NCBI GenBank assembly: GCA_002238555.1
Contig: MPMO01000022.1
Coordinates: 1-63,913, forward strand
DNA length: 63,913 bases
From: Caldilineaceae bacterium bin34
GTDB taxonomy: Bacteria > Chloroflexota > Anaerolineae > Caldilineales > Caldilineaceae
Reading direction: 5' to 3'
The translations under genes were made by a program, and so were the position numbers. The notes beneath the pieces are model-generated. The model saw nothing but the letters and a program-made list of their open reading frames with translations. It did not search any database and was not told the DNA's origin. Every line of letters begins with the position of its first letter. Position 1 is the stretch's first letter. Below, one piece after another: positions 1 through 9,814 of this stretch.

Positions 1-578
1 GCCAGCTGCTCGGAGAGGGACGGCGCGGACATGGCCCCAGTGTCGCACAACCCGGCCGGCGGGCCAATCCCGAGCGGCCCGCGTCAGGCTGTCTAACAGC
101 CCCAGGCTGGAGTACCTGAACAGTTACTGTTTAAGAAAAACATATATGTACACATGGCAGGGGCTGGTATCAAGTTCCGCCTTTGGGTTAAGCCCGGTCT
201 GGAAGCTTGGCCAGTAGTCGGCCAACGCAATCCGCAGCATCGACACGGGTTCGACAGTGTCCTCAAGTTCCTGCTGCAATGCTGCGACGGATCGCCGGTA
301 CCCCGAGGGTATGGCATTGGGTGCCTGTCCCGGATTTCTCGCAGCCTGCGCGACAACGGGCTCGGGTGGGCGCAAGCATGTGCCTGTGGCCGGCTTCAAA
401 TGGCGGGGATGGGCCTGCTAACGTTCAGCGTTCTACTTGCAGTTTGAATCAGGGTTGGTGTCCCCGCGGCCACGGGGATTGTCTGAGACAGACTGTGTTG
501 TTGCACTGGGCTCAAGCACTGGGGCTCAATTGCCCGAGGTTGGCTTCAACCCACCAGATTGGCGGAGAAAACGCGCAT
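1..578. other. No recognisable gene
   Basis: I see no convincing coding region in this stretch. A reading frame is open from the left edge to a TAA at 94-96 and could be the last 31 codons of a plus-strand gene entering from outside, but it resembles nothing I know. The part around 119-160 is comparatively AT-rich and contains a small inverted repeat, AACAGT-T-ACTGTT (119-131). The overlapping short frames on both strands lack family resemblance and ribosome binding sites. The right part is the 3' flank of the permease gene. Confidence 0.5.
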
Positions 579-602
579 CTTCGGCGCGGGCGCCAGCCGA
601 AG
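579..602 (-). terminator. Hairpin terminator of the permease gene
   Basis: A perfect 7-bp stem (CTTCGGC at 579-585, GCCGAAG at 596-602) lies a few bases beyond the permease stop codon. Read on the minus strand it is followed shortly by a TTTT run, as expected for an intrinsic terminator. Confidence 0.65.
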
Positions 603-606
603 TCCC

Positions 607-3018
607 CTACTCCTCCGGGTCGAGGTTCGGCATCTCCTGGTCCTCGCGCGGACCGCCCAGGCCGAAGCGGCGGAGCATGCTGGAGACCGGTCCCTGGAAC
701 TTGCGGCTCATGATCACGTTCGCCGAGGTCTTGCGCATGACCCGTTCCGGAATGGAACCGCGGAATTGCTGGGTAAAGTAACCCTCGTCGGAAGCACCCA
801 GTAACAACAGATCGGCGTTCCGACTGGCGTGCAAAATGCCGGCCTCGACATTGACCGCTTCCACCACCTCGAACTCGGTGTCCACATCCACCGACTTGGC
901 CAGGTCGATGGATGTCTGCTTCACCAGCGGTGTGTTTTCCCGTTCCTCGTCGGACGTGACGACATAGATGGTCCTGACCTGGATTTCCTCGTCGGAGGCA
1001 CTGTGCGACCCGGTGGTCTTGAGGCTGTCCTCCGACCGGTAGAATGCCACCAGGTCCCGGGTAATCTCGTAGTTCATGCGCAGGTTGGCGCCCCGACCCC
1101 GGCTCGGAATCACGATCCGGCGGGGCTTGCGCCACAGCGTGTTGAAGTGCGTGACCAGGATGTCGCAGGGCGGATTGGTTCCGATGAGATCGATGACGGA
1201 ACCGAAGGCATGCTGGCTGCCCACCGTGACACCCGGCCAGCCGAACACAATCAGCTTGGTGTTGTACTCGTTGGCCTTGGCACTGATGGTTTGGCTGACA
1301 CTGCGCCCGACTACGGTCAGCTCGCGGTGGTTGACGTCCAGCTGACGCGAGACACGGGTGGCCACGCTCGGCACCGACGTGTCGATCATGTCGGCGCGGA
1401 CCGTGTTCATGTCCGGTGTGCGGACCACGTGCATGCACAGCAGTTCGTGGCCGCGCTGATGGGCGAAGATGGAACCCAGGGCGCCCACGCTGCTGGCCAT
1501 GAACTTGTCCTTGACCGGCACCAGCACGGTAGGCAGGCCGGTGGCCGTCAGGACCGAGGCGGATTCGGAAACGGTGCGGCTGGGGCTGACCTCCCACTTG
1601 GTCTGGTTCGGCAGAATCCACACGAAGTAGATGGTGAGCCCGCCCACCATCCAGGCGATGGCGATGCCCCAGGCAATCATGCTCAGGCTGGCCAGCCACA
1701 CCGCCAGCACGAGGCAGATGGCAATGCCCAGCGACGGCAGGAAGGGGGTCAGGGGCAGCGTAAAGCGGCGCTTCAGGTCGGGGTGCGACTTGCGCAGGGA
1801 CACCACCGAGTAGCACACCATCATGAACAGCAGCAGGAACATGATGTTGGCACTGGCCGCCACGTCCTCAATCGGGAGGGACACCGCCATGACCACCACC
1901 AGCAGGCCGCTTATGGCAATGGCCATCACAGGTGTCATGGTGCTCGGATTGATTTGCCCGAAGGCCGGGAACAGGTTGCCGTCCCGGCCCATGGCAAACG
2001 CCACGCGGCTGGATCCGTACAGCGTGGCGTTGAGGGCACTGGTGGCACTGGCCAGACCTGCCAGGATCAACATCAGCTTGCCACCGACCGGAAAGATCTG
2101 CGCAGCCACCTCGACCATGCCCAGCTCGCCCAGCGTCGAAAGGAACTGGTACACCGGCACATTGGGATCGCCCGAATCAATGGCGCCGATCACCACGGCG
2201 GCCGTTGTCAGGTAGATGGAGACCGCGATCAGGATGCTGAGTCCGATGGCCCGCGGAATGTTGCGTGTCGGATTCTTCACTTCCTCGCCGCTGGCGGCGA
2301 TGATTTCGAACCCCTCGAACGCGATGAAAGTCAATCCCATCGCGAGCAGGACGCCGCCGATGCCGAACGGCAGGAACGGCCGGAAGGAGGTCTCGACAAT
2401 CGTGGACACCTCACCGCCGGCTTCCCGGAACATGAGGGACAGGCCGAAGGCTGCCATCACCACCAGAATCACGATCTTGATGCTGGTGACGATGTTTCCG
2501 ATCAGGCCGGTTTCGGAGGAACCCTTGTAGTTGATCCAGGTGAAGGTCGCGGCCAGGGCCACCCCCAGCCCGACGCGGCTCCAGTGCAACAGGGGGCAGC
2601 CATGGTGGATGTCCGCGCAGCCGGCGGCCAGATCGAGACCCCACAGTCCCAGCAGTTCCACGAAGAAGGCGCCGAACGCCAAGGCGTAGAGCGCACAGGC
2701 CAGGGACTGGGCAAACCAACTCATCCATCCGGACAGGTAGCCGAACAGATCGTTCATGCCCTGCTTGATCCACAGGTAGCCCCCGCCCGCCGCCGGGAAG
2801 CAACTGCCCAGTTCGGCATAGCTGCCGCCGATGATCAGGGCAATGCAGCCGTTCAGCAGAAAGGCCAGCAGCAGACCGGGTCCGGCCTTGCCGGCCGCAA
2901 TGCCCGTCAGAACGAAGATGCCCGCGCCAATCATGGCGCCGACACCAATCATGGTGACCGCCAGCAACCCCAGATTGCGACTGAGGGAGACCTCGACCTG
3001 AGGTTCCGCCTGTGTCAT
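607..3018 (-). CDS. APC-superfamily amino acid permease fused to two universal stress protein domains
   Basis: The 803-residue product has two parts. The first roughly 470 residues are a typical amino acid/polyamine/organocation transporter: the N-terminus carries the glycine-rich GVGAMIGAGIFVL signature of helix 1, and about twelve hydrophobic segments follow. From about residue 490 the protein is soluble and contains two Usp-like repeats; the second ends in LLLGASDEGYFTQQ and SANVIMSR, resembling the nucleotide-binding end of Usp proteins. Permease-Usp fusions of the cationic amino acid transporter type are known; the cytosolic Usp pair probably gates or senses, which is inference. The substrate cannot be read from sequence. 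The gene stands alone, 181 bp downstream of the sulfurtransferase, with strong hairpins between them. Confidence 0.9.
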   Translation of the reverse strand: MTQAEPQVEVSLSRNLGLLAVTMIGVGAMIGAGIFVLTGIAAGKAGPGLLLAFLLNGCIALIIGGSYAELGSCFPAAGGGYLWIKQGMNDLFGYLSGWMSWFAQSLACALYALAFGAFFVELLGLWGLDLAAGCADIHHGCPLLHWSRVGLGVALAATFTWINYKGSSETGLIGNIVTSIKIVILVVMAAFGLSLMFREAGGEVSTIVETSFRPFLPFGIGGVLLAMGLTFIAFEGFEIIAASGEEVKNPTRNIPRAIGLSILIAVSIYLTTAAVVIGAIDSGDPNVPVYQFLSTLGELGMVEVAAQIFPVGGKLMLILAGLASATSALNATLYGSSRVAFAMGRDGNLFPAFGQINPSTMTPVMAIAISGLLVVVMAVSLPIEDVAASANIMFLLLFMMVCYSVVSLRKSHPDLKRRFTLPLTPFLPSLGIAICLVLAVWLASLSMIAWGIAIAWMVGGLTIYFVWILPNQTKWEVSPSRTVSESASVLTATGLPTVLVPVKDKFMASSVGALGSIFAHQRGHELLCMHVVRTPDMNTVRADMIDTSVPSVATRVSRQLDVNHRELTVVGRSVSQTISAKANEYNTKLIVFGWPGVTVGSQHAFGSVIDLIGTNPPCDILVTHFNTLWRKPRRIVIPSRGRGANLRMNYEITRDLVAFYRSEDSLKTTGSHSASDEEIQVRTIYVVTSDEERENTPLVKQTSIDLAKSVDVDTEFEVVEAVNVEAGILHASRNADLLLLGASDEGYFTQQFRGSIPERVMRKTSANVIMSRKFQGPVSSMLRRFGLGGPREDQEMPNLDPEE

Positions 3019-3097
3019 GGGAAGGCCGGGACGGTGGTGTCAAGGCGCGATCGAGATACCCGGTTGACACACGGGGTGGCGCGGACGGAGCGCCCGA

Positions 3098-3127
3098 CAC
3101 ACTGCCGGACAACCATCCGGCAGTGTG
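3098..3127. terminator. Perfect 12-bp hairpin between permease and sulfurtransferase genes
   Basis: CACACTGCCGGA (3098-3109) pairs with TCCGGCAGTGTG (3116-3127) across a 6-base loop. It has no T-run. Together with the palindrome at 3153-3174 it separates the sulfurtransferase transcript from the permease gene. Confidence 0.5.
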
Positions 3128-3152
3128 GGCTGTTCGACATGGGACTGGGGTT

Positions 3153-3174
3153 CCGGGAGGAGCGCTCCTCCCGG
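3153..3174. terminator. 22-bp perfect palindrome after the sulfurtransferase gene
   Basis: CCGGGAGGAGC is followed directly by its reverse complement, 26 bp beyond the sulfurtransferase stop codon. It is likely the terminator of that gene, although no T-tract follows. Confidence 0.55.
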
Positions 3175-3199
3175 GGTGCGGGGACCGTGGGAACGCGGT

Positions 3200-4054
3200 T
3201 CAGCGTTCGATCGGCAGACCGATGGCGTTGCCCCACTCGGTCCAGGACCCGTCGTAGTTGCGAACCTTCTCGTATCCCAACAGATAGGTGAGCACGAACC
3301 AGGAGAAGCTGCTGCGCTCGCCGATGCGGCAGTAGGCCACCACTTCGTCGTCGCTCTTGAGACCCTGTTCGGTTTCGTAGATGGCCCGCAGTTCGTCGGC
3401 CGGCTTGAAGGTGCCGTCGGCGTTGGCCCCCCTGGCCCACGGCACGTTTTTGGCCCCCTTGATGTGCCCGCCGCGCAGGGCACCCTCCTGCGGGTAGTCG
3501 GCCATGTGCAGCAGTTCGCCCCAGTATTCCGCCGGACTGCGTACGTCCAGGAGGGGCTTGCCGGCCTGGGAGTGGGCCAGCACGTCGTCGCGGAAGGCCC
3601 GGATGCCCGGGTTGCCTTCCCCGTCCGGCAACGTGTAGTCGGTGCGTTCGCGGTAGGGGATTTCCTTGGTGAGCTCGCGGCCCTCCTCGATCCACTTTTG
3701 CCGGCCGCCGTCCATCACGCTCAGGTTTTGCACGCCGTACAGGGACAGCACCCAGAACGCGAAGGTTGCCCACCAGTTGTTCTTGTCGCCGTAGAGGACG
3801 ATCTTCGCATCCTGCTCCACACCCAGTTCCTGGAGCAGGCGTTCGAGGTCGCCGCGCGGGAGGTAGTCCCGCCTCAATTCGTGATTCAGATCCTCCATCC
3901 AGTCCAGGTTCACGGCGCCGGGGATGTGGCCGACTTCATAGAGCAGCGGATCCTCGTTGCTCTCCATCAAGACAACCTTGGGATCGCGCAGGTGCTCGGC
4001 AACCCAAGCCGTATCGACCAGGACTTCGGGATGGACATAGCCTTTGTCGTGCAT
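3200..4054 (-). CDS. Two-domain thiosulfate sulfurtransferase (rhodanese, CysA type)
   Basis: The 284-residue protein has the tandem rhodanese architecture: an inactive N-terminal domain (from [12 protein letters not shown]) and a catalytic C-terminal domain. The active-site loop is CRIGERSS with the persulfide-forming cysteine at residue 242; the CRxGER form is typical of thiosulfate sulfurtransferases, whereas mercaptopyruvate sulfurtransferases have a CGSGVT-like loop. It moves sulfane sulfur from thiosulfate to cyanide or thiol acceptors in the cytoplasm. Length and both domain ends match the family. A TATAAT element lies about 60 bp upstream on the same strand, so it probably has its own promoter. 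A Cys/Met-type PLP enzyme lies two genes upstream. Confidence 0.92.
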   Translation of the reverse strand: MHDKGYVHPEVLVDTAWVAEHLRDPKVVLMESNEDPLLYEVGHIPGAVNLDWMEDLNHELRRDYLPRGDLERLLQELGVEQDAKIVLYGDKNNWWATFAFWVLSLYGVQNLSVMDGGRQKWIEEGRELTKEIPYRERTDYTLPDGEGNPGIRAFRDDVLAHSQAGKPLLDVRSPAEYWGELLHMADYPQEGALRGGHIKGAKNVPWARGANADGTFKPADELRAIYETEQGLKSDDEVVAYCRIGERSSFSWFVLTYLLGYEKVRNYDGSWTEWGNAIGLPIER

Positions 4055-4115
4055 GAAGTTTCACCAGTGGACTGCAAGGGAACGGGGCAACAGGCGCATG
4101 AGGGCCTGATTGGCG

Positions 4116-4121
4116 ATTATA
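4116..4121 (-). promoter_or_regulatory. -10 element (TATAAT) of the sulfurtransferase gene
   Basis: A perfect minus-strand TATAAT lies in the 117-bp gap between the aldo/keto reductase and the sulfurtransferase, 62 bp before the ATG. No convincing -35 is visible at 16-18 bp spacing. Confidence 0.45.
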
Positions 4122-4171
4122 GTCCAGAAAAATGCCGCGTTGACGGCCTTGCCGAATACCGGACCCTTTCC

Positions 4172-5206
4172 TCAGGACGGTGTGGGGGCGTTGGGATGGA
4201 TCAGCTCCCGATCCTTGAGTTCGGTCCAGAAGTCGGAAGGGACATCCATGGTCATGGCTTCCAGGTTGGTTTCCAGCTCCGAGGTGGCGCGCATGCCGGG
4301 AATGACGGACGCCACCGCGGTGTGCCCCAGCGGAAACTGCAGGGCGGCGGCCTGCAGGGTGATGCCGTGGCGGATGCACATGGCCTCGATGCCCTTGACC
4401 CGCTGCATCAGGTGCGGCGGAGCCGCCTTGTACTCGAAACGGGCGTCGTCCACCGCACCCGTGGCCAGGATGCCGGAGTTGAACGGACCGCCGATGATCA
4501 CGCTGATCTGGCGCTCGGCGCACATCGGAAGGAATTCGTCCAGGGGGGTTTGCTCGAGCAGCGTGTAGCGGCCCGCCAGCAGGAAGCAGTCAAACTGCCC
4601 GGCCTCGGCGAAGCGGGTCAGCATCTGCCACTGGTTCATGCCCAGGCCAAGGGCCTTGACATGGCCCTTGGTGCGCAGATCGTCGAGGATGGGATAGGCA
4701 TTCTCCATGGCCGCCTCGAAGTGGGACACCTCCGTGTCCGGCCATCCCTCCCACTGGCTGCTGCCCTCGTCCGGATCGTGCATGAGCAGGATATCGATTT
4801 GGCCGACGTCCAGCCGCTCCATGCTGGCTTCGATCGAGTCGAGAATGCCCTGGCGCGAATAGTCCATGACCTGCTGATAGCGATGGGCTCCGGGAAAGAG
4901 CGACGCGTCCGAAGCGTCCTCAGGCAACGGGTCGAGCCGCCAGCCCACCTTGGTCGAGACGAGGTACGAGGCCCGGTCAAGCTGCCGCAGTGTGCGTCCC
5001 AGCCGCTCCTCGCTGAGGCCGTGGCCGTAGATCGGCGCGGTGTCGAAGTAGTTCAGACCGGAGGCGACTGCTTGGCGAATGACCGTGTCGCAGACCTCGT
5101 CCTGCATTGGTTCGTAGAGATTGCCCCAGCCGGTTCCCCCCACACCCAGTGTGGTAACTTCCAGATCGGTGGCGCCCAATCGACGTCGGGCCTTGTGGAT
5201 GGTCAT
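4172..5206 (-). CDS. Aldo/keto reductase, D-threo-aldose 1-dehydrogenase-like
   Basis: The product has 344 residues from the ATG at 5206, 23 bp after the PLP-enzyme stop codon. The frame is open further upstream, but that extension overlaps the upstream gene and resembles nothing. The catalytic tetrad of the family is visible: Asp and Tyr in NYFDTAPIYGHGLSEERLG, Lys in VSTKVG and His in ILLMHDPDE. The FDTAPIYGHG form and the length resemble D-threo-aldose/L-fucose 1-dehydrogenases, which oxidise free sugars with NAD(P). Substrate identity is inference. It probably shares a transcript with the PLP enzyme and mreB, whose genes abut or overlap upstream. Confidence 0.85.
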   Translation of the reverse strand: MTIHKARRRLGATDLEVTTLGVGGTGWGNLYEPMQDEVCDTVIRQAVASGLNYFDTAPIYGHGLSEERLGRTLRQLDRASYLVSTKVGWRLDPLPEDASDASLFPGAHRYQQVMDYSRQGILDSIEASMERLDVGQIDILLMHDPDEGSSQWEGWPDTEVSHFEAAMENAYPILDDLRTKGHVKALGLGMNQWQMLTRFAEAGQFDCFLLAGRYTLLEQTPLDEFLPMCAERQISVIIGGPFNSGILATGAVDDARFEYKAAPPHLMQRVKGIEAMCIRHGITLQAAALQFPLGHTAVASVIPGMRATSELETNLEAMTMDVPSDFWTELKDRELIHPNAPTPS

Positions 5207-5229
5207 GTGATTGATTCCTCTGTTGACAT

Positions 5230-6495
5230 TCAGGGGGTGTTGGGCGCGGGCGGCACGGCCAGGGCCTGCGACAGATCCGCAATCAGGTCCTCCACGTCCT
5301 CCGTGCCCGCGGACAACCGCACCAGGCCGTCGGAGATGCCAACCGCGCGTCGTTGCGCCGGGGTCAGTGCCCGATGACTGGCATGGGCTGGATACAACAC
5401 GAGCGTGTAGCAGTCGCCAAGGCTGGTGCCGGGCTGGACGAGTCGCAGGCGCTCCATGAAGCGGAACACCGCCGCCTGGTCGGCCCCTTCGATCTCGAAG
5501 GCCAGCATGGCGCCGAACCGGCCGTCGAACTGCTCCCGGGCCCGTTGGTGCTCCGGATGGTCGGGCTGGCCCGGGTACACCACCCGCGCGATCCGGGGAT
5601 GTTCCCCCAGCCAGGCGGCCAGCTGTTCGGCGTTGCGGCACTGCTGCCGGTAGCGCAGCGGCAGGGTCTTGAGGCCCCGGTGCAGAAGCCAGGCCTCGAA
5701 GCTGCCTAGGGAACCGCCGGTGGTCTTGAGGTGTTCGCGCAGGGCCGGTCCGTGGCGGGCGCGCGCGACCACGATGCCGCCCATCGCGTCTCCGTGACCG
5801 CCGATGTACTTGGTCGCGCTGTGCAGTTCCATGTCCGCGCCCAGATCCAGCGGGCGGCAGGTCAGCGGGGTCGGGAACGTGTTGTCCACGACCAGAAGCG
5901 TGCCGTGCGCCCGGCACAAACGGGCCACGGCGGCGATGTCGACGACGCGCAGCAGCGGGTTCGAAGTGGTCTCGACCAAAAGCACGGCGGGTTTGACCTC
6001 GGCCAACAAGTCGGCCACGGCTGCGTTGTCCGAGGCATCCACCAGGTGACCTTCCACCCCCAGGGACGGCAGCAACTGGTCGACAATGGCAACGGAGGCA
6101 CCGTAGCAGTCCCGCGAGGCGGCCACCCGCCGATTGTCGCTGTCCGCCAGGGCTGCCAACAGGGCCACGTGCACCGCGGCCATGCCAGTGGCGGTGGCCA
6201 CGGCTTCCAGTGGCAGCGACGGGTCGTGCGTGCAGAGAGCCGACAGGGCATCCGTCAAGGCCCGGGCGGTCGGGTTGCCGTACCGCTGATAGACGAAGCG
6301 GTCGGGGGATCCGCCCAGCGCCGCATCCAGCTCGTCAATTCTCGGATAGAGGTGGGTGACGCTCGTGTCGATGGCGTTGACCGTGGGCGTGGCGGCGCCG
6401 GATGCGGTGCCGCGGTCCCTGGTCAGATGGTGTTCGCCGCCGTGTACGCAGCGGCTGTGCGGTCCCAGGCGAGCCAGATGCGGGTCCATCGTCAA
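5230..6495 (-). CDS. Cys/Met-metabolism PLP-dependent transsulfuration-family enzyme
   Basis: This 421-residue fold-type I PLP enzyme belongs to the cystathionine gamma-synthase/beta-lyase/gamma-lyase family. The lysine that binds PLP is K229 in [13 protein letters not shown]. Other family landmarks are YQRYGNPT (about 69-76), VETTSNP, and VDNTFPTP, whose aspartate contacts the pyridine nitrogen. Substitutions near the active site do not allow a choice between synthase, beta-lyase and gamma-lyase. The start codon overlaps the mreB stop by four bases, so translation is probably coupled. The neighbouring sulfurtransferase fits a general sulfur amino-acid context, but nothing here proves a joint pathway. 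Confidence 0.9.
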   Translation of the reverse strand: MTMDPHLARLGPHSRCVHGGEHHLTRDRGTASGAATPTVNAIDTSVTHLYPRIDELDAALGGSPDRFVYQRYGNPTARALTDALSALCTHDPSLPLEAVATATGMAAVHVALLAALADSDNRRVAASRDCYGASVAIVDQLLPSLGVEGHLVDASDNAAVADLLAEVKPAVLLVETTSNPLLRVVDIAAVARLCRAHGTLLVVDNTFPTPLTCRPLDLGADMELHSATKYIGGHGDAMGGIVVARARHGPALREHLKTTGGSLGSFEAWLLHRGLKTLPLRYRQQCRNAEQLAAWLGEHPRIARVVYPGQPDHPEHQRAREQFDGRFGAMLAFEIEGADQAAVFRFMERLRLVQPGTSLGDCYTLVLYPAHASHRALTPAQRRAVGISDGLVRLSAGTEDVEDLIADLSQALAVPPAPNTP

Positions 6496-7496
6496 ACCTC
6501 GATTTCGGGGAGACTGCGCCGCATGATCTGATAGTTCTCCAAGGCTTGGCCGGCTCCCAGGGCAACGCAGGCCATGGGGTTTTCGGCAACGTAGCAGGGC
6601 ACTCCCAGATGGCGGGTCAGCCGTTCCGGCAGGTAGCGCAGTTGGGAACCTCCTCCGGTCAGGACCACGCCCCGGTCGATGATGTCCGAGGCCAGTTCCG
6701 GCGGTGTCTTTTCGAGGGTGGACCGAATGGTGCCGATGATGGCCTGCATGGGGTCCTCGATGGCTTCCGTCACCTCGCTGCTGGCCAGGGTGGCGCTGCG
6801 GGGCAGGCCGTTGACCTGGTCCCGTCCCCTGATCTCGATGCTGGTGTCGTATTCCTGGGGCAACGCGCTGCCGATGCTGATCTTGATCTCCTCGGCAGTC
6901 TGCTCCCCGATGAGGAGGTTGTACTTCTTGCGCACGTAGTTGGCGATGGCCTCGTCGATGCGGTTGCCCCCCGTGCGGACGCTGCTCCAGACCACAATGT
7001 CGTACATCGACACGACTGCGGATTCCGTGGTGCCTCCGCCGAAGTCCACGACCATGTTCCCGGTCGGGGTTCCAATCGGCAGGCCGGCGCCGTAGGCCGC
7101 GGCCAGGGGTTCGGGAATCAGGTAGGCGGCCCCGGCCCCGGCCTGCATGGCGGCGTCGTGGACGGCATGCTCCTCGACGCTGGTCACCCCCTTGGGGGTG
7201 GAGATCATCACGCGCGGCTTGAACAGGGGGCGCTTGCCGGTCACCTGCTGAATGAAGTAGCGGAGCATCGCCTCCGTCACGTCGAACTTGGCGATCACGC
7301 CGTTCAGCAGGGGCCGTTCAACTTGGATGCTGTCCGGGTTGCGGCCGAGCATGTCGAAGGCTTCGTGGCCAACCGCCACCATGTGCTGGCCGGCGATTGC
7401 GACCACCGACGGCTCCTGCATCACAATGCCCTTGCCTTGGACGTGGACCAGCACGTTAACCGTGCCCAGGTCGATGCCAATGTGCTTCTGCAGCAT
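6492..7496 (-). CDS. mreB: MreB/Mbl-type actin-like cell-shape protein
   Basis: The protein has 334 residues from the ATG at 7496, and [13 protein letters not shown] follows immediately, as in MreB. The frame stays open far upstream, but that part lies antisense to ureD and is not coding. Actin-fold nucleotide motifs are present: phosphate 1 (IDLGTVNV), phosphate 2 ([11 protein letters not shown]) and the adenosine motif (GVVLTGGGS). MreB polymerises on the inner membrane face and directs elongation of the wall. No mreC or mreD is adjacent, which is unlike the usual rod-shape cluster, so this may be an orphan or an Mbl-type paralogue. It diverges from ureD across 120 bp. Confidence 0.92.
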   Translation of the reverse strand: MLQKHIGIDLGTVNVLVHVQGKGIVMQEPSVVAIAGQHMVAVGHEAFDMLGRNPDSIQVERPLLNGVIAKFDVTEAMLRYFIQQVTGKRPLFKPRVMISTPKGVTSVEEHAVHDAAMQAGAGAAYLIPEPLAAAYGAGLPIGTPTGNMVVDFGGGTTESAVVSMYDIVVWSSVRTGGNRIDEAIANYVRKKYNLLIGEQTAEEIKISIGSALPQEYDTSIEIRGRDQVNGLPRSATLASSEVTEAIEDPMQAIIGTIRSTLEKTPPELASDIIDRGVVLTGGGSQLRYLPERLTRHLGVPCYVAENPMACVALGAGQALENYQIMRRSLPEIEV

Positions 7497-7569
7497 GGGA
7501 GATGGTCGGGAGGTCGCGCGAAGTCGATGTACGGGGCGAAGGGCGAATCCCTCGGACCTGCAACACACT

Positions 7570-7575
7570 ATTATA
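7570..7575 (-). promoter_or_regulatory. -10 element (TATAAT) upstream of mreB
   Basis: A perfect minus-strand TATAAT lies 74 bp before the mreB start in the gap that mreB shares with ureD. No good -35 match is visible. Confidence 0.4.
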
Positions 7576-7616
7576 GGAAATCCGGCAGGGCAGGAGCCGT
7601 CGTCGGCCACCAGGTG

Positions 7617-8460
7617 ATGGCGGGCCGGGCCGAGATCTCCCTGGAACCAATCCCAGGGGACCGCTTCCGGATTGACTACCGGCAGCAGGCGCCATTGAAA
7701 GTCTTCTTGCCCCGGGTCGACCCCGGTGCCGCCGCAGAGGTGGTGTTGGCCAACAGCGCCGGCGGGATCGCGGGTGGCGACCACCTGAGGGTTCGGGTGG
7801 CGGTGGGAGCGGACACCACCGCCGTGGTCACCTCCCAGGCCGCGGAAAAAGCGTACCGGTCGCGCGGCCCCGCGGCCGACCTGGAAACCCGGGTGACCGT
7901 CGGCCCGCGGGCCCGGCTGGCATGGGTCCCCCAGGAAACCATCCTCTTCGACGGCGCCCGTCTGTGCCGCCGTCTCGAATTTGACCTCGACGGGACCGCA
8001 TGCCTGCTGGCGGGAGAGATGTGGGTCTTTGGACGGATTGCCCGCGGCGAGGTCTTTGGACGCGGCCTGCTCCACGACGTCTGGCGCATCCGGCGGAACG
8101 GCCGTCTGGTCTGGGCCGACAGCCTGCGCTTGGACGGGGACATCCGATGTCCGCTCGATGCGACAGCCGGCTTTGCGGGCGCGCGTGCGGCGGCCGCACT
8201 CGTGCTCGCGGGACCGGGTGCCGCGGGGCCGCCGGGGGCCGGCGGGGCCGGGTGCGGGGGGACTGGTGGAGCCGGTCCGGGGTATAATCGACCGGGCTCC
8301 TTGCCGGTCCGGCGCGACCGTGGTTGGCGGGGTCCTTGTGGCTCGTTGGCTGGGGCCCGACCCGGCGGAAGTACGGGCGGGTTACGGCGAATGCGCGGCC
8401 GCGTTGATGCAACAGGTCGATCCGGCGCGGTCCGGTTTGCCGGTGGTCTGGCATGTTTGA
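7617..8460 (+). pseudogene. ureD: Urease accessory protein UreD, left copy, frameshifted
   Basis: From the ATG at 7617 the first ~200 residues read as normal UreD ([55 protein letters not shown]). UreD works with UreF and UreG to load nickel into apo-urease. At 8230-8263 there is a 34-bp GC-rich insertion relative to the right copy, which shifts the frame; the true C-terminus, ending in SGLPVVWHV, is then read in another frame to the TGA at 8458-8460. The 5' two thirds are intact and are the only place where the UreD N-terminus survives. A strong ribosome binding site is not visible. The insertion could be real or an assembly error in a very GC-rich tract. Confidence 0.85.
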
Positions 8461-8503
8461 AAGCCGGGCGGCGCGTCCGGGCCGATATCTCAAACGGAAG
8501 CAG
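7790..8503 (+). repeat. Left direct repeat (ureD segment)
   Basis: This segment is repeated at 15019-15677. Hand alignment of about 365 bp gives roughly 96% identity. The right copy lacks 19 bp (left 7966-7986) and 2 bp (around left 8185), and the left copy has 34 extra bp, which accounts for the 55-bp difference in length. The similarity runs past the ureD stop codon and fades where ureA begins after the right copy. Confidence 0.9.
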
Positions 8504-8605
8504 AGCAGGAACGAAGTCCACTACCCGCGAAAGTGGGACATCTCCTTTGGCCTCGGGCTGCCATGTCATTCATAAGTCGCGCGCTGAAGTGCGAAAGGTA
8601 ACTGG

Positions 8606-9814
8606 ATGCAGGCGACGCTGACTTGGCTCGACCTTACGACCAGCGACCGCGACAAGATGCGGCGCGTGCTGGATCTTTTCAACGAGTCGGGCACGATTGA
8701 CGAGATGGGTCTTGGGAGCCTGCGGAGCATGCTGTCGGACACACTGTTTCCCGGCACCTCGTATACCCAAACCCGATTGCGATACCTTCTGTTTATCCCG
8801 TGGCTCTATCGCCTTTTGGAATATCGGCGGGTAAGGGCCGGCGAGGTGCAGCAAGCAGCTCGGCAGGCCGAGGTGGAACTTATCGGACCGCTTCACCGGA
8901 ACGCCGACAACACAGGGGTCATCGGCCAGATGGCCCGTGCGGCGCTCAAACGGTTGCCAAGTTCCGTCTACTGGGGCACGCTCACCCAGTGGGGCATCTT
9001 CCTGCCACAGCAAAACCAAGGCTGGTATCACTCCCATTTCGACGCGCTGGCGAACGGCCGCGGTATCGTGGGGCGCGCGGACGATCCGGGCGTGATCTGG
9101 AGCCAACAACCGCACTGGCATCCCCGACTGCCCAAGCCGCCGGAGGGGTTCCCCTGGCAAGCCTCATTCGCGTTGACCCATGACGAAGCCGACTTCCTGC
9201 GCGGCCGGGTGGAGGAGCGGTGCGCGGGCACGCTGTTGGCATGGCTGGTTCGGAACGGGTCGGATTCGCCGGCGACGGCAGTCTGGGACGATCCCGACGC
9301 ACTGCGCGCCATGGGTCGGGCCCGAGAAGACCTGGAGCTGGCGCGGCGCTTCTCGCTGCATGTAGAAGGCATGCCGCTGATCTACAACCTACTGGTCGCG
9401 GAACGGCGGCGCGAAGTCCTGGAATCGGATGAGGCGGAAACGATCGATAAGTTCCGCGCGGATCTCGCCGAGTGGGCGAACCGGGAGGCTGCAGAGGGAG
9501 CCTCTTTCGATCCCAAGGGACTCTGGGAACTGGTCGTCCGGCGTGACGGACACCTTCCGTATCCGCAGCGCGTTTTCATCGAAAGCTGGTCGCGGCGGCT
9601 TGCCGAATTGGCACCGGACAGGGTCGCCGACGATCGCTGGTTGCGGACGTTGATTGCCGAGCGCGAGTGGCGTCTGAAGGGGGTTCGGGCACGGCTGCGA
9701 AACCAGAACCGCCTGTTGGATTGGGCTCCAGGCGTCGGTGTCGGCCGGATGGACTTCCGCTGGTCTCGCGTCCGGCGATTCCTGATCGATCTACACCAGG
9801 GATTGGCTGCCTGA
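8606..9814 (+). CDS. DUF6361-like protein of the ureD cassette
   Basis: The 402-residue soluble protein begins MQATLTWLDLTTSDRDKM and contains LGSLRSMLSDTLFPGTSY and TRLRYLLFIPWLYRLLEYRR. I recognise this pattern as the DUF6361 family, which has no established function that I know. No catalytic motif is evident; tryptophan-rich segments around SSVYWGTLTQWGIF and LPKPPEGFPW are family-like. It opens the cassette operon: its TGA overlaps the start of the PLD-like gene (TGATG). Such an obligate first gene next to a PLD-like protein and a helicase suggests a sensor or scaffold role, which is inference only. Confidence 0.75.
   Translation: MQATLTWLDLTTSDRDKMRRVLDLFNESGTIDEMGLGSLRSMLSDTLFPGTSYTQTRLRYLLFIPWLYRLLEYRRVRAGEVQQAARQAEVELIGPLHRNADNTGVIGQMARAALKRLPSSVYWGTLTQWGIFLPQQNQGWYHSHFDALANGRGIVGRADDPGVIWSQQPHWHPRLPKPPEGFPWQASFALTHDEADFLRGRVEERCAGTLLAWLVRNGSDSPATAVWDDPDALRAMGRAREDLELARRFSLHVEGMPLIYNLLVAERRREVLESDEAETIDKFRADLAEWANREAAEGASFDPKGLWELVVRRDGHLPYPQRVFIESWSRRLAELAPDRVADDRWLRTLIAEREWRLKGVRARLRNQNRLLDWAPGVGVGRMDFRWSRVRRFLIDLHQGLAA

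Noticed and set aside
124..399. Short open frames in the left-hand non-coding stretch
   Set aside because: Frames on both strands overlap each other, have no ribosome binding site and no family resemblance.
829..3291. An 820-codon open frame on the plus strand opposite the permease gene
   Set aside because: It is rich in Gln/His/Gly/Arg, matches no family, and is the antisense of a clear permease-Usp gene in GC-rich DNA.
8283..8288. TATAAT within the left ureD copy, also present in the right copy
   Set aside because: It falls in conserved coding sequence (the codons around IIDRAP) and no gene starts just downstream of either copy in a way that needs it.
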